Origin: Nannochloropsis salina CCMP1776
Lineage: Eukaryota > Sar > Eustigmatophyceae > Eustigmatales > Monodopsidaceae
Reading direction: 5' to 3'
Length of the DNA stretch: 64,000 nucleotides
NCBI GenBank assembly: GCA_004565275.1
Contig: SDOX01000005.1
Span: 666,051 to 730,050, forward strand
Below the pieces are notes generated by a model. It was given only the letters and a program-made list of their open reading frames with translations, made no database searches and was not told the DNA's origin. Shown here piece by piece: positions 1 to 12,000 of the stretch; position 1 is the stretch's first letter, and every line of letters begins with the position of its first letter. The translations under genes were made by a program, and so were the position numbers.

Positions 1-308
1 GAAACGCCTTCCTTGAAAGGAAAATAATGCGCCTTGGCTGCGACATGCCGATCAAACCGTATCCATGCGTCGTTGAAGAACGGCCCTTTTAGGTCGCAAC
101 ACTCAAATAATGCTGTATTTCTTACATTCTTGTAACCCATCCGTGCTTGATATGTATTATCTTGAAATTATGCCCCAAAAATGACATTCATCTTAAAGGT
201 CGTGTCGTCGCAAGAGACGTTGCCGACCAACGGCCGTTCAAGAGAAGAAAAGGTATCTGGCTCTCCTATCAGTAGCTCCGATGACAACTCGTTTGAAATG
301 CGAAGCAT
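1..308 (-). CDS. Possible 3' exon and partial exon of an unrecognised gene
   Basis: Two short minus-strand frames lie here. One opens with ATG at 308 and ends with TAA at 168 (46 codons), reading as an acidic, soluble-looking peptide. The other opens with ATG at 140 and runs off the left edge of the window; it contains FNDAWIRFD and KAHYFPFKEG. Both have a natural-looking amino acid mix but match no family I recognise, and I found no convincing splice pair joining them. They may be exons of a gene that continues to the left, or chance frames. Confidence 0.25.
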
Positions 309-725
309 AAATGTACCATTCTAGTTTGGAAGGGAGCTTATTCACCTGAAACCCTCTCCATGCCGTCATATCTTGTTGTGCTCGCCTTGTCGGTGGCCCA
401 TTATTTTATTTCGGTGTGAGCGAGCCTGACGCTAGCGAAGGGTGGGGGGGCAACTTTTTAGACATTGTAGACATTGTCGTCGTACGGCAATCGTTCCTAT
501 CGATCAATGCGTGTTGTGTATCGACGTCTAATGATTTTGAGAATTTGTAATTGTTGCTTGGATCTCATATATACAGCTGAAAAGAGTAAGCATTCAAAGT
601 AGAGTGGTGCGTGATTGCGTAAAGCGGACTTCCAGGGAGTGCGTTTACTCCTTCCCCATTAACATGCTAAGTATGAAAAACAGGGATTTACCTACCCGAC
701 ACTTGTACCAAAAATGAGTTAGAAA
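309..725. other. No gene seen; upstream region of the rhomboid gene
   Basis: No frame on either strand reads like protein. This should hold the promoter and 5' leader of the rhomboid gene starting at 726. A G run near 446 and A/T-rich stretches are the only visible features. Confidence 0.5.
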
Positions 726-1813
726 ATGCCAGCTATTTCGTCGCCCGCCCAAAATTCGTCATTCCATCAAACATGGGGAGGATATGTCGAAACAATCCTG
801 CCTTTAGTCGCTGCTTTCCTAGTGGTGCCCGTGGAGGACACGCGCGAACTGCCTGAGTGGCTGCGCGAAATATATTCTTGGGGCCTTGTCACTTCAAAAT
901 TTGCCCATGAGCATCTAGTTTTTTCCCGGGCAGCATGGAACGAAGGAAAATGGTGGACAATATTGACGTACTGTTTCTCGCACCAAGATGTTTCTCACCT
1001 TCTCAACAATCTCTTCTCGCTAACCTTCGCCGGCATGAATGTGTACAATCACACCTCTACCGCCTTGGAGTTCTACGCCATCTTCTTTTCGAGCGCGGGT
1101 CTTTCCGCATATTTGACCACCCGAAAGAATGAGCTTCAGCTTATGCCAATGGCAAAGTCCTTTGTGCCCCGGAATCCTTTCCCATCCTCTTGGATTCGCC
1201 TGCATGGATGGTACAACAGTCAAGCAAACAAAATTGCGGAATCTACAGGTCATTTTTTCAGCCAATTCGTGCAATATCGTGGTGCCAGTGCTGGCATTTT
1301 TGGAATGGTTGGTGCCTTGGCAATGATAGAGGTTGAAGAAGCTTGGATGTGGATGCGCGACGTGTGGAGCTGCATTCGAAATTCTGGCAGCGTTGCGACA
1401 TCAACTCGCAAACGGCTTGCTCTACGATGTTTTGCACTTTGTAAGCACGGGTCTGTAGAGGCTTCCAGTGTGGAAAGGGTCCAGCCTTTTTGGGGGGGGG
1501 GCGTGAATGAACTGCTTCATGCGAAAGTGCGTTGACGAGTATTTGACTTAGTAAGACTATTCATTTTACGAACTCATGAGCAATTTCCATCCTCATCATA
1601 GGTTACAATGCATTGAGCATTCGGGGTGCTGTACAAAACGAATTTATGCTCCGAAGTACGAACGATGGCATTGGTCACAATTTTCATCTTGACGGCTTTA
1701 TTTCAGGCAGTTGCATTTACGTCGCGATCAAGTGCGCGAGAGGTTTGGGGGCTTATATCGGAAGGCGCCAAATACAAAAGAGAGTCGGGCGCAGTAGAAA
1801 GGGGCGGTCATGA
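726..1813 (+). CDS. Rhomboid-family intramembrane serine protease
   Basis: Two exons, 726..1440 and 1602..1813, give 308 residues. The donor is GTAAGC after 1440, the acceptor ATAG before 1602, and the phase closes on a Cys codon. Rhomboids cut substrates inside the membrane with a Ser-His pair. Visible here are SHLLNNLF (the His/Asn of the second membrane helix), GASAGIFGMVGA (catalytic Ser in G-x-S-x-G) and, only after splicing, HLDGFISG (catalytic His in H-x-x-G-x-x-x-G). The protein should therefore be active. The 60-residue insert before the GASAG helix is long for the family. The tail after the last helix is short and basic. Target membrane and substrate cannot be read from the sequence. 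It lies tail-to-tail with the ABCG gene. Confidence 0.85.
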
Positions 1814-1942
1814 AAGTAAAGCCCGGAAAGAGCGAGAGAATTACCATAAATCCCGAGCAGCTGGGAGCTTACTCCAACGGATCATAATGGATTCATTTCT
1901 TTGATTTTTAAAGATGGCTCTGTTCTCTATATCCACGTACCT

Positions 1943-4900
1943 TTAGCGAGTCTTGCTTGTATTTAAGTCTGTCTCTGGACCATCTGTAGGAAATGCGGTT
2001 GTTGCAGCGAGCAAGCTTTGATATCGGGGCTTGTTGTACCGCATTATTGTGTAGGCTATGAAATTTAGTGCGAGGGTAAGAACTATTAAGCCTGCAGCTC
2101 CATCCCACACTGTGCTTCCCGCGAAACCGATACTTGCAATGGCTTCGGCGCCTGTTGCAAGGCAGTGTCTGTCTTGCTCTGTGCACGTTAGCGTCGTGCC
2201 TTCGAACTCGTTCACCACAAGGGCCTGAAAGGACCATTTCATCAGCGACAAGTCAGCCACCCACTGGGCTGCTGCCGGTAAGGACTGTATGCTTATGTAG
2301 AACCCGCCTGAGATAAGCATGACAACCGAGATAGGATTGGCCAGGATAGTTGCCACTTCAGCGGATGAGGAGACTGAACTAATCGCCATGCCTAGGGCGA
2401 CTGCAGCAATAGATTCCAATGTTATGATGCCCATAAATGCCATAAAACGTGCAAACTCCGGTCGTAGATGGGCCATCCAATAGACAATCGTTCCCAATAC
2501 TAGAGGGCTGATAAGGTGAAACGGTAACTCGCTAAAGAACTGCGATAGTATCGTTTCAGAAAAGAAAAATAAATATGTGTCAGTCTCATTCATGTTGCAT
2601 CAATTTCGAAATGAACGAGAAGGATGCATGAGTAGATGACAATCATCGTGTGTATCACGACACTAAATGTACGATATGCACGACCAGCGGCTCTCATTCT
2701 TCAGTCGACCCTTCTTGTCCTGAATCAAAATGTCTGCTCACCTTTGCGAGATAGTAGGCAGAGATGTGGTAGCTATTGCAGGCCCGTTCTCTCAAGACAA
2801 TTTTGCGCTCTTTTGGAAAAGTGCCACACACGGTGGTGATGAGCCCAAACGCTTGATTGATGGTGACGAAGAAAAGAACGCCCTTGCGGTCGTAGATCGA
2901 CTGCTGCCCATTACCTATATTTGAATACATGGCTCCTACTAAAATCCCTAGCAGGGCGCTTATTGCAAACTTGGCCACAATCACTTCGGTATTTCGCAGC
3001 GAGTCGCGAGCAGAGCGCCACGCCAAAAGGATAAATTGCTGTGCCCATGTCGATCCCTTCCGGCTCTTACCGAACACACCACTCGTGAATGAGCTTTCTA
3101 TCCGATTCTTGTTTGTGCGCATGATTTGGGAACATCGATCAAAAAATTCCGTGGTACGATGGATACATAATATGTATCAATTACCAATTTAAAAACCTAC
3201 CGTGGTGCCAGAATGAAGTAGCGGTGCAGGGACGAACGCATCCAAATTTTGCGTTGGGGTGCACACACAAGTCTGTTCCCTCTCGAGATTCTTCTGATAA
3301 AGTGCAGCGACTCGCTCCTTGCTATCTTTCTCTGCTTTTGCTGATCGATAATCCTGAGGTCCAAAAAGGAAAAAGAGGACTATGAACACGAAGGTCTCAC
3401 GCACGACACGTTCCTCATTATTAGATTATCATAGTCAAGGCAGACACTTATTCTACTTTGTAACTTACTGTAGCAATTAGATCCAAGAGAAAGTCGGCAG
3501 CGTTCCACAGCGGAGGACATTTCCACCCAATATCTTCGAAATACTTGACAGCTGGCCCAGTCTCACCAAAATAGATTGTACGGCCATCAGAGAGCAGGTG
3601 CAGCCGGTCAAACATCTATTTTTTCGTGAAGAAACGAGTCAGATGAACGCGAGTGCCTCCAAATGAAACTCACTCAAGAGAACGCGCCTTTACAAAGACA
3701 TGAAATGGTGTTGTAATGTACCTGAAAAATAGACGAGCGCGGTTGATGGATGACTGTAACTATCGTTCGGCCTTCTTCGGCGAGAGTCTTGAGTGCGGAC
3801 ACAACGGATTGCGCTTGAAAGCTATCTAACCCACTCGTCGGTTCTGTTATCGGATTGTGGTGCCGAAGAGCGATGAATATTTTTGTGTCCAATTCTAAGA
3901 ATGCGCTCTGCCACTCAAATCTTACCATCTAAAAATATGATGGAAGGCCCAGATATGAGCTCCACAGCAATCATGACTCTCTGCAAAATTTGAATCGAGT
4001 AAGCTTTTTAAGAATGCTTGGTCTATTAGAACAGACAAGAAAGAAGTGGCGTACCCGTCGCTCTCCCCCGCTCACACCGCGTGTGCGTTCGTTGCCAATA
4101 ATTGTTTGTTGTGCTTTGACCAGGCCCAGTTCTTGTATAATTGTATCAACTTCTCTGAAGGTAAAATAAAGTGATGAATGGGGTTTCAATAATGCTGAGT
4201 ATAGCTCACTGAATATCGAGAAATATATCTTGTTCGTCTTCCATCGCATTCTTGACAGGAAGACAACAAAGGTAGTTTGATAAGCAATTCTTCTACAAGT
4301 TCCCCCCCTTACCTTTTCTTCTCCTCATGTGAGATCGTTGGAGGAAGATGAAGCTGAGCAGATAGCCATATAGTCTCCCATACTGTCAAAAAAGCATACA
4401 GAACGTCATCTTGAGTGACGTAGGCTGAAATTCGTTTGAAGTCGCTGCCATTCCGGGGTTGACCATTTGTAAGTACCAATCCAGAAAGTGACGCTTCTTT
4501 GGCATAGAGGATGCGACCTATTAGTGGGAAGAGTGACCCGACATGATGCAACAACGCTGGACGACGCATATACAATATTGCAAGGTGTAGCAGGTCCACT
4601 GACTCATCATCCGTCAACAACGCTAGAAGACGCATATACAATATTGCAAGGTGTAGCAGGTCCACTGACTCATCATCCGTCATGAAGTTCTTTCTGAGCG
4701 CATGATTACGGATTATGAAGTATAAAATCTGAAATCCCTCAATGCTTACCTGCAAGTGCATTTAGAAGACTGGTTTTGCCAGAACCTTATTCAAAATAAT
4801 ATCAATAAATTGTTTAGATTATGTGATGTCACGATAATTTTGTCTCTCTTGTTGCCACACGTGCTCGGCACTAACCTGATGGTCCCATAATGGCTAGAAT

Positions 4901-5454
4901 TTCTCCGCTCCTCGCTCTTCCAGACTGCCATGTAAGAATCTATAGGGATCGAAACAATGAGGAGTTTTAGTAGGGCGAAAAGGAATGCCCATAAGACGAA
5001 TCGACAAGTCGTGTAGCTGCAGGGTACGAAGAGGTTGATAAGATTTGTAAAATGAGAATCATCGCGCAGCCATTTTTCAGCGCATACCTTCTTGCTTGTG
5101 CACCCTTTCTTTCCATCTTTGACAGTATAGTTGATATTAATCCACTGCAAATCGACCTTCTCGAAAGCGAGCGTAGCATTTCGGCCCTCGATGGCTGAAG
5201 GTTCAATATTTGTCGCGGCTCCAAGGCTGTGCAGTGTGACGCATGTATGAGCTGTATTTCTGGCACAAAGAGAAAGCTGTGCTTCGCTCTGAAATATTAA
5301 GAAAGATGTACCTGGTGGGTGACAGGGGTCTTGTCGTAGCGGCTGACTGAATTGCAAAAGAAGGGCCACATGCACCCCTCGGCTTGACAGTGGAAGGAGC
5401 CTCAGAACGAAAACAGTCGCGAACAGCCCTGCTACGCTTGGTCAAGAACTCCAT
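1943..5454 (-). CDS. ABCG-type half ABC transporter
   Basis: Twelve exons on the minus strand: 5454..5312, 5259..5088, 4939..4876, 4785..4750, 4517..4313, 4154..4055, 3980..3926, 3843..3722, 3615..3469, 3353..3201, 3107..2742 and 2539..1943. Together they give 2,160 bases, 719 residues. The ATP-binding half comes first: [16 protein letters not shown] (Walker A, split over three exons), a YVTQDD Q-loop, the signature VSGGERRRV-like stretch, FLDEPTSGLD (Walker B) and [10 protein letters not shown] (H-loop). The membrane half follows, with the ABCG-typical YYLAK..SELPF join and about six hydrophobic spans. NBD-before-TMD order and length fit ABCG/WBC half-transporters, which pair to export lipids, sterols or xenobiotics; the cargo is unknown. 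The acceptor at 3107 has a poor pyrimidine tract and is the least certain junction. Confidence 0.85.
4549..4680. repeat. Tandem duplication, 2 x 66 bp, inside an ABCG intron
   Basis: Two nearly identical 66-base units lie head to tail at 4549..4614 and 4615..4680, differing at only a few bases near the start of each unit. They fall in the intron between the Walker A exon and the next exon of the ABCG gene. The minus strand stays open through both copies because the unit is a multiple of three, so an automatic gene finder may call this intron as coding. The near identity suggests a recent duplication. Confidence 0.85.
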
Positions 5455-5855
5455 CACACCTACATAAGAATTTAATTATGATTTTTATAAAATTTAATCT
5501 GTCATGCCCCTAACTATGTGCGCAAACGGAGGAGTGTGTGAAGAGATCGAGGACAAAGGGTATGAACCGTTGAAATTTTGAAATTGATATTTAAAATCAA
5601 TCCGCTCCTTCCGATAAGACGGCGAGTATCGAATACCCAACCTGGGTCGGCTAAGCTGGAATTACATGAAAGAGAGAAATTGCGATGTCCACGACTGGGC
5701 CCAGAACTTAACCCATTAGCCATTATGACATTTTACATTTTTGTCCATGAATCGCGTGCGCTTGTCGTAGCTTCACTAATTGAGCTCGGGCTACTGCAAC
5801 ACACAGAGAGCGACACGCCTGGATGACACTTCTCGTAATGTGAGAGAGCGAGTGG
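5455..5855. other. No gene seen; spacer between divergent genes
   Basis: This separates the ABCG start (minus, 5454) from the DUF1445 start (plus, 5856). Short open frames exist on both strands but none resembles protein. It probably holds both promoters. Confidence 0.5.
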
Positions 5856-6824
5856 ATGATTATGCAAACACCAAATGCGTGTGATACTCCAGCGGTATTA
5901 CGCCAGAAAATTCGGGGGGGGCGCCATACAGGCACCACGGCAGGTTGCTGCCCTGGATTCGTGCAAGCCAACCTCGTCATCCTCCCGATAGAGCACGCTC
6001 TTGAATTCATGACCTTCTGCATCCGCAATCCGAAGCCGTGTCCGCTACTGGATGTTACAGATCCTGGCTGTCCCAATCCACCCACGTGGTTGGCGAATGA
6101 CGGAGCCGACGTGCGAACAGATCTCCCAATGTACCGAGGTGCGTCAAATAACGTTGAATGGCAGTAAAGGATGCTCAGACATATGACACGCTTACTCTCG
6201 GCTTCTTAAGGCACCAGGGATGAAGCAAAAGGAATGCCGAAGAGTAAGTGTCTGAACGCCATCAAATTGATGTTTTTCCTTCCTCGAAACTATACAGTGT
6301 GGCAAAACGGGAAACTGCTCAAAGAAGCCGATGACGTCACTGACTACTGGCGAGATGACTTCGTGGCCTTCTTTTTGGGATGTTCCTTCTCCTTCGAAGA
6401 AGCTTTGGTGAAAGCCAATCTCTCTGTGCGTCACCTTGAAGAAGGCAAGAATGTACCAATGTACAAGACGAACATTCCATGCCGTCCTGCTGGCCCGTTT
6501 CAAGGAAATATGGTTGTGTCCATGCGCCCATATCGTCCAGAGCAATTACGCAGGGTTTCAGAGGTCACATCATGCATGAAGGCTGTACATGGAGCACCCA
6601 TTCATACAGGTGATCCTGCAGCGATAGGCATTATCGATCTAGGCCAGCCAGACTACGGTGATGCTGTGTCGATCGCATCAGACGAAGTGCCTGTCTTTTT
6701 TGCTTGTGGTGTCACCCCCCAGAATGTGATTCTGGATTGTAGATTACCAGGAATTGCCATCACTCATGCTCCAGGCGCCATGTTTGTTACTGATGTCTTG
6801 AATGACTTCCTGACACAGAAGTAG
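5856..6824 (+). CDS. DUF1445 family protein (YcsI / D-glutamate cyclase N-terminal domain type)
   Basis: Exons 5856..6138 and 6298..6824 give 269 residues, the usual length of bacterial YcsI-type proteins. The second exon starts inside the codon of a conserved YRV: TDLPMYR|VW. Family blocks seen: [85 protein letters not shown] and [12 protein letters not shown]. In animals this domain forms one half of mitochondrial D-glutamate cyclase (DGLUCY), which turns D-glutamate into 5-oxo-D-proline. Bacterial stand-alone copies are annotated as putative hydro-lyases. The copy here is stand-alone, so cyclase activity is inferred, not shown. No clear targeting peptide is visible; an extra 5' exon cannot be excluded. 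Confidence 0.88.
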
Positions 6825-7051
6825 GATTCCTCCGGGCTTCCGTTTTGAAGGACCCACCTCGAGCATTTCATCTTAACCATTAACGCTTCACTTTCCATGC
6901 GGCTCCGTTTGTCATAAGCCATCACGTTCCCGAAAACAAAATGCTGTGATGTGCACCTGCGCCGATGACATACAATGTTTATTCTTTCCACCTTATGAGG
7001 TGCATTTCAAAGTGAGCTTTGCTTATTCAAAGGCGAACGGTATACAAATTC
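6825..7051. other. Convergent 3' spacer
   Basis: Short spacer between the ends of the DUF1445 gene and the TBC1D20-like gene. It should hold both 3' untranslated regions. Confidence 0.5.
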
Positions 7052-8598
7052 TCAGCTTGTACTTCCCGTTGGCTTACGTTCGCTCAGCTTGAGGATAACT
7101 GCCATGCACCCCACTAAAGCGGCACAAGCGACCAGTGTTGACGCGAAGGACGCCGACGGGGAGACATAGGTCCAAAATCGATCACCGAACGTCCTAGGCC
7201 CCTCTGGTGGGCTCTTGGCTGGCGGCGCAGGCATCGACACCCCCGCAAGGTGCGCTTGCCGACGCCGCTCCCGCGTGTGTTTGCTGCGTACCACCCGTTT
7301 ATCTCTCCGCCGCCGGTTTTCTAAAAGGATCCAATCCGGAAGTGCTTCCCGCTGGTACCACGGAGGAGGGAAGTTCAGCCCGTGCACTTCTCGGGACCGA
7401 GCCAGCTCCCGCAAGAAAGGGCTACCTTGCGATTGTACCAACTTGGCGGGCGGGAAAGCCTGCAGCATGCCATGCGCCCGCGCAAGGATTGCTTCCACAG
7501 GCAAATCAGGCTGGGATGGAAGGCGGGAGAGGAAGCGATGGACGGCGGAGAAGTCTCGGCTCTCCAGGGCAAAAAGATCGGACTTACCCTCCAAGATGAG
7601 GGCTGCGGCCAAGTAGATCGGGAATAGAGGAGGGGCTGACAAAAAAGCGTCGAAAAGCCGGGCGATCATGGCTAGATCGTGGCAGTCATGGGCCCACCAG
7701 GCGATGACCCAGGGCAGGCACACGTAGGCGTGGAGGCCACAGGCACGCAGGCAGCTCCCGACGTCGGCGTCGAAGGCCTCGATCAGGGGAATCAAGAGGT
7801 CGAGCAGCGGGATCAGGACGGAAAAGTCTGACCGTCGAGTAAAGTCGCCCATGAAGAAGAGGGCCACTCGCTCTGCGACGGCAAAGCAGAGGTCGGGGTC
7901 CTCGGTCAGCACCAGGACGAAGACGGAGAAGACGTCGTGGAGGCCTTGGTAGTAATGCAGAGTAGAGTCCTTGGCCATCAACGCGTTCATCATCTGTGAG
8001 GGGGTCGAGGACATTACAAAGGCTTGTTCAGTCAACAAGACTTGCGTTTCACTATCCAACCTCAATATTGAGCAATCACGGTCTGATCTAATCGTCTCCC
8101 CACTACGTTGATTTGTTTTTCTCTTACGTCAGCCAAAAGACGCCTCCTGCCTCCGCGCTTTCGTTTTTTCGCCTGCGGCAGACGGTAATGCCATAGAGAA
8201 CGAGCCACATCACGGCTGATCTGGTCACTCCACTGATTACGAGCCACATAATTTTGAAAAGGAGGTCGCCGCTCGAAGCGGTTTAACCCTAAAAGCTTTG
8301 GCCAAATCACCTGTCGGAGATCGTTGGAGATGAAACCCCCATCAGAGGACAGAGCCTGGTGTTGTTTGAGTATGGTTTAAGAAGTAAAGGTCAAATGTGG
8401 CAAAGAACACTGTTTGATAAAGTCAGGACGGAGGGGACAGGGTAGGTTAGCGCATGATGCCGTAGCCTTGTAAGTTCTCACCAAACTTCGCAACTCATCG
8501 AGTGGTACGGGATTCTGTATAATCAGGGCTTGGATCACTTTTATCTTTTGTGCGATGTCACACTTGCTTGACTTTGCCCCCGCGCCATTCTCAGACAT
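7052..8598 (-). CDS. TBC1D20: TBC1D20-like Rab GTPase-activating protein
   Basis: Three exons, 8598..8482, 8355..8128 and 7993..7052, give 428 residues (human TBC1D20 has 403). TBC proteins speed GTP hydrolysis by Rabs; TBC1D20 acts on Rab1/Rab18 at the ER. The N-terminal helix and GGFISNDLRQVIWPKLLG match the family start. The arginine finger motif IxxDxxR is ISRDVAR (Arg near residue 91) and the glutamine finger sits in HYYQG (Gln near 131), so both catalytic fingers are present. Further matches are LPWVIAWWAH, ARLFDAFL and LPSQPDLPVEAILARA. One hydrophobic helix lies near the C-terminus, as in the ER-anchored animal protein. The last intron runs from GTAAGA at 8127 to CACAG just before 7993, and its phase and the spacing to HYYQG fit the family. 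Head-to-head with the VPS13-like gene. Confidence 0.9.
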
Positions 8599-9042
8599 AG
8601 AGCGGTCTAGCACGTGACGTTCCCTCGACAGCTTCTATGGTTGATCGAAAGGAGAAATGCACGCTTGGCTTCGATGATATGGCTGGCGGACAGGCCTGTC
8701 GTCTCCTTCTTCCCTTCCGACGCGCCGCCTCAACCTCTCCGGCGTCCTCCTGTGAATGTTTTACGGGGGGTACTGGCGTGAGCCGTGGCACTTGCGGGTA
8801 GGGCCCCTGGTGTGAAGCGATAGCGAGACCAGCGACTCAAGCCCGCCCTCCCACTCCTAAACTAGAGTTAGGACATGGGCTGCAACACCGCTTGAATCGG
8901 AAAGGCATTTTGTTCACGCGCTGCTGAAGGTGCTCTCTGCTTGCTCATTCTATCCCTTGCACGCAGGCCGCAGAGCTTGGCGTCACAGGCAGAGTCAGGA
9001 GGGACGGGGCGGGGCTGAGAGGTTAATGCAACTCCGCCGGCC
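8599..9042. promoter_or_regulatory. Probable shared promoter between TBC1D20-like and VPS13-like genes
   Basis: This 444-base spacer separates two divergent starts and holds no protein-like frame. GC-rich stretches lie close to each start. The call rests on position only; I see no defined promoter element. Confidence 0.4.
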
Positions 9043-12000
9043 ATGTCAATTTCAATTTCGATTGGGGGGCTGCTGCTGACCCTATTCAGGGTTGGCAGCT
9101 TGGTGGGGATAATAATATTCTGCTGGTATTGGCGAGAAAAAAGCAAGAAGAAGAAATGGCTGTACTTGGACGTGTCGCTGTGGCCGGAAATCAGCCTGGG
9201 GCTTTGGAATACCAAGTGGAGCACCTCCTCGCTTTTGCTGCGTACAATCAACGGTGCCATGCGACAGGGGCCTTTACCTCTACAAATAGAAGCTATAACA
9301 TTGCATGTAATTCGTGTGTCGCTTCCATGGAGGGAAGCTTTTAAAATATGCAACTGGCGCGTGCAGCTTCAAGGGATCAGCGCGGTCGGGCGCATGACCC
9401 ATGTCGAGGAGTGGGATGAAGCGGACATGTTACGCAAAGCTGTGGCTTTTAAACGACAAGAAGCTGATCTAAGCTCTTTTTTGGTGGAAAATTATTGCTT
9501 GGAGCGTCCGGGTGTGTCTTCTCGACGAGTTCCGACACCTATCTCCCAAAAGTTAAGATGGCTCGACCATCTCCTATCAGGCCTCCGCTTGGACCTAGAC
9601 AACGTACATTTACGTGTGAACGACTCCCGCTCAGTCAGCTGCATGGGTCTGCGCGTCTTACGCCTGTCTTGTCGGCCCATGCATGGTGTTGATTCCGACA
9701 GCGGCGCAGTTCGTCGTTGTGTCGAAGTGGAGCAGGCAGTCCTTTATGTGGACCCGATTTTGGCCGCTGGACATGCAGCCGCCACGATTCCAGGACTCTG
9801 TAGCCAAGCACTTCTATTTCAACACTTGGAAGAAGAGGGGGAAGAGCCACCACATGCGGAGGTGTGTGCGATAAGGAGCGTCGTCACGCAGGTTGCGATC
9901 CCCGACCTGGGCTCCGTTCTCTGCGCCTCGTGTCTGACACCGGGAGGGAAGAAACGCCGTGTGACCATAAGCGGGGTTGTGGCTGGTCTAAAGGGACACC
10001 TGCAGCCAGCACAGATGCATCATTTCGTCTTTCATCTCTTGCATGTCTTCTACGGCGGGGCCTACAGGGCCTGGAGGGCTGCCTTGATACAAAAGCATCG
10101 TGAGGAAGGCTGTCGGCGGCTGCGTGAGGAGGAGAGAGAATACTACATGTTTTTAGATCGTCAACTCCAAATGCATCAGACGAAAAAGACTGCCCTACAA
10201 TACACATCAGAACACGCTTTGCCGGACAGAAAGCATCCAGTCTCGTCGCATCCCAGACCCGGCGAACGACGTGAATTACGTCAAAATCTTGCGGCTTTAG
10301 AAGAAGTGATGCACTTCGCGGAAATCGTTGATCTTCGATGCCAGGCTCGGGAATGGAACAAGCATGGACTTTTGACAACGGCAAGAAGAATAGTTGACGG
10401 TTTGGAGCTGTCAGAGGTCGCAGCAAGGAGCACGTCCAGCGTGGAAGAGGAATTAAGAATTGATGAATTCGAACCCGTAGTAGCGGAGTTTTCAGCTCTT
10501 GCACTCTGTTTGGCGCATGCCCGGGCCCAATATACTCACGAAAATAAGAGCATTAGGGAGATTTTTTTGGAAAGTGTACGGATTGAAGATATTGAGGTAA
10601 GTGTGGCAGGGATTAAGCCCTCCTTTCATCAAATTTCAGGCATAACGACAAATTCCTCATAATTGATGATGGGACAGATCGAGTGGCATGGCGTTCGACG
10701 AGCAAACGGACATCTCGCCGCGCCACCGAACTTCGATGGGCCTTTGGAAGTCACGGTGCACGCGGCCTCCTTGTCGGGTCACTGCCGCATCCTTCTCGCC
10801 ACGGGCCCGGAAGGACTTGCTGTCGGTGAAGACGGCTTGCAGGAGGAACCGGATCATGGGTGGTTTGCGATGGCGGGGGACCTGCAAAGATTTTGTTTCG
10901 TGAATGCAGCAGAAAGAGCGTCGAACCATGTCACTCCTTTCTTACTCTGTGGCCCGCACGACCGTACCCACGATGCCGTATACCTTAATCCAACAGCCAC
11001 AACAACACAGCCGCAAGTTCGTTGGAGCCTGCGCCTATGGAGCTCTGGCAGGAGGCATGAATCTTTACACTTTGAAAAATGTCGATTGGCAGGCTACACG
11101 CCGCGCATTTTCGCTATTGTGAAAGCCGTCATCGACCCATTTCGAGTTCCCGACGTTCAATTGTGGACAACTGACACAGATTATGCGGCCTTCTGGGACT
11201 GGGAGGCCAAACGTATGGCCGAAGACAGGCTCACCCGGAGGGGCCTGCCAGGCTTCCAAGGTGAGAATATCCTCCTTTCTACCCTGCCGTCCACGCCCGT
11301 TGAAAACCCCGCTGTGCCAGCTACACACGAGGATGTCAAGGCGGCGAGTGTGGTCGCCGCTGTGCCTCAATTGCTGGAGGGATGGTTTTTGCACTATTCT
11401 CTGAGCCTGAAGACCTGCGAAGTGCTTTTGATTGCCAATCCGGAGGATCGAGAGAGTGCGATGTTAGCGGCTCAAGTGTCGCTGACGGCATTAATGTCTT
11501 GCAAACCTGGGATGGGGGAGTCTTTCGACGTCGAAGTGCAATCGTTATCTGCGATGCCTGCCCTGACGGACAAAGACAGCCGATGGTTACCATTAGAGGC
11601 ACTTCCAGGGTGTGTTCCGTTGGCTGTTCAAGAAGGTCTAAACGGAGCAGGTCTGTGGCGGGCTCATCGCAATGTCTTGGAGCAACTGTCCGCCTCCTTT
11701 TACTATTCTCTTGAACCTCGACGTATATTCAATTCGTCGACAGGCATGGCACCTGCCGCACTCTCTGGATCCGGACAAGATACTCAAGAAGAAGGAGGGC
11801 TTATGTGCCAAGTATCTCCGACACGCCGCCGGCGCGCCATAACCGAGGGGTCTCGAAGTCCTTGGGACGCGGAGATCCGCATTCCACGCTGTGTATCGTT
11901 GAATGCCGAGCGTGTCCATTTCTGGGTGGAGGACGGGATGAGAGCAAAGGCAGGCGAAGAGCTAAGAGGGACTCCGATAGTCATCGAGAAGTTTTGTGGA

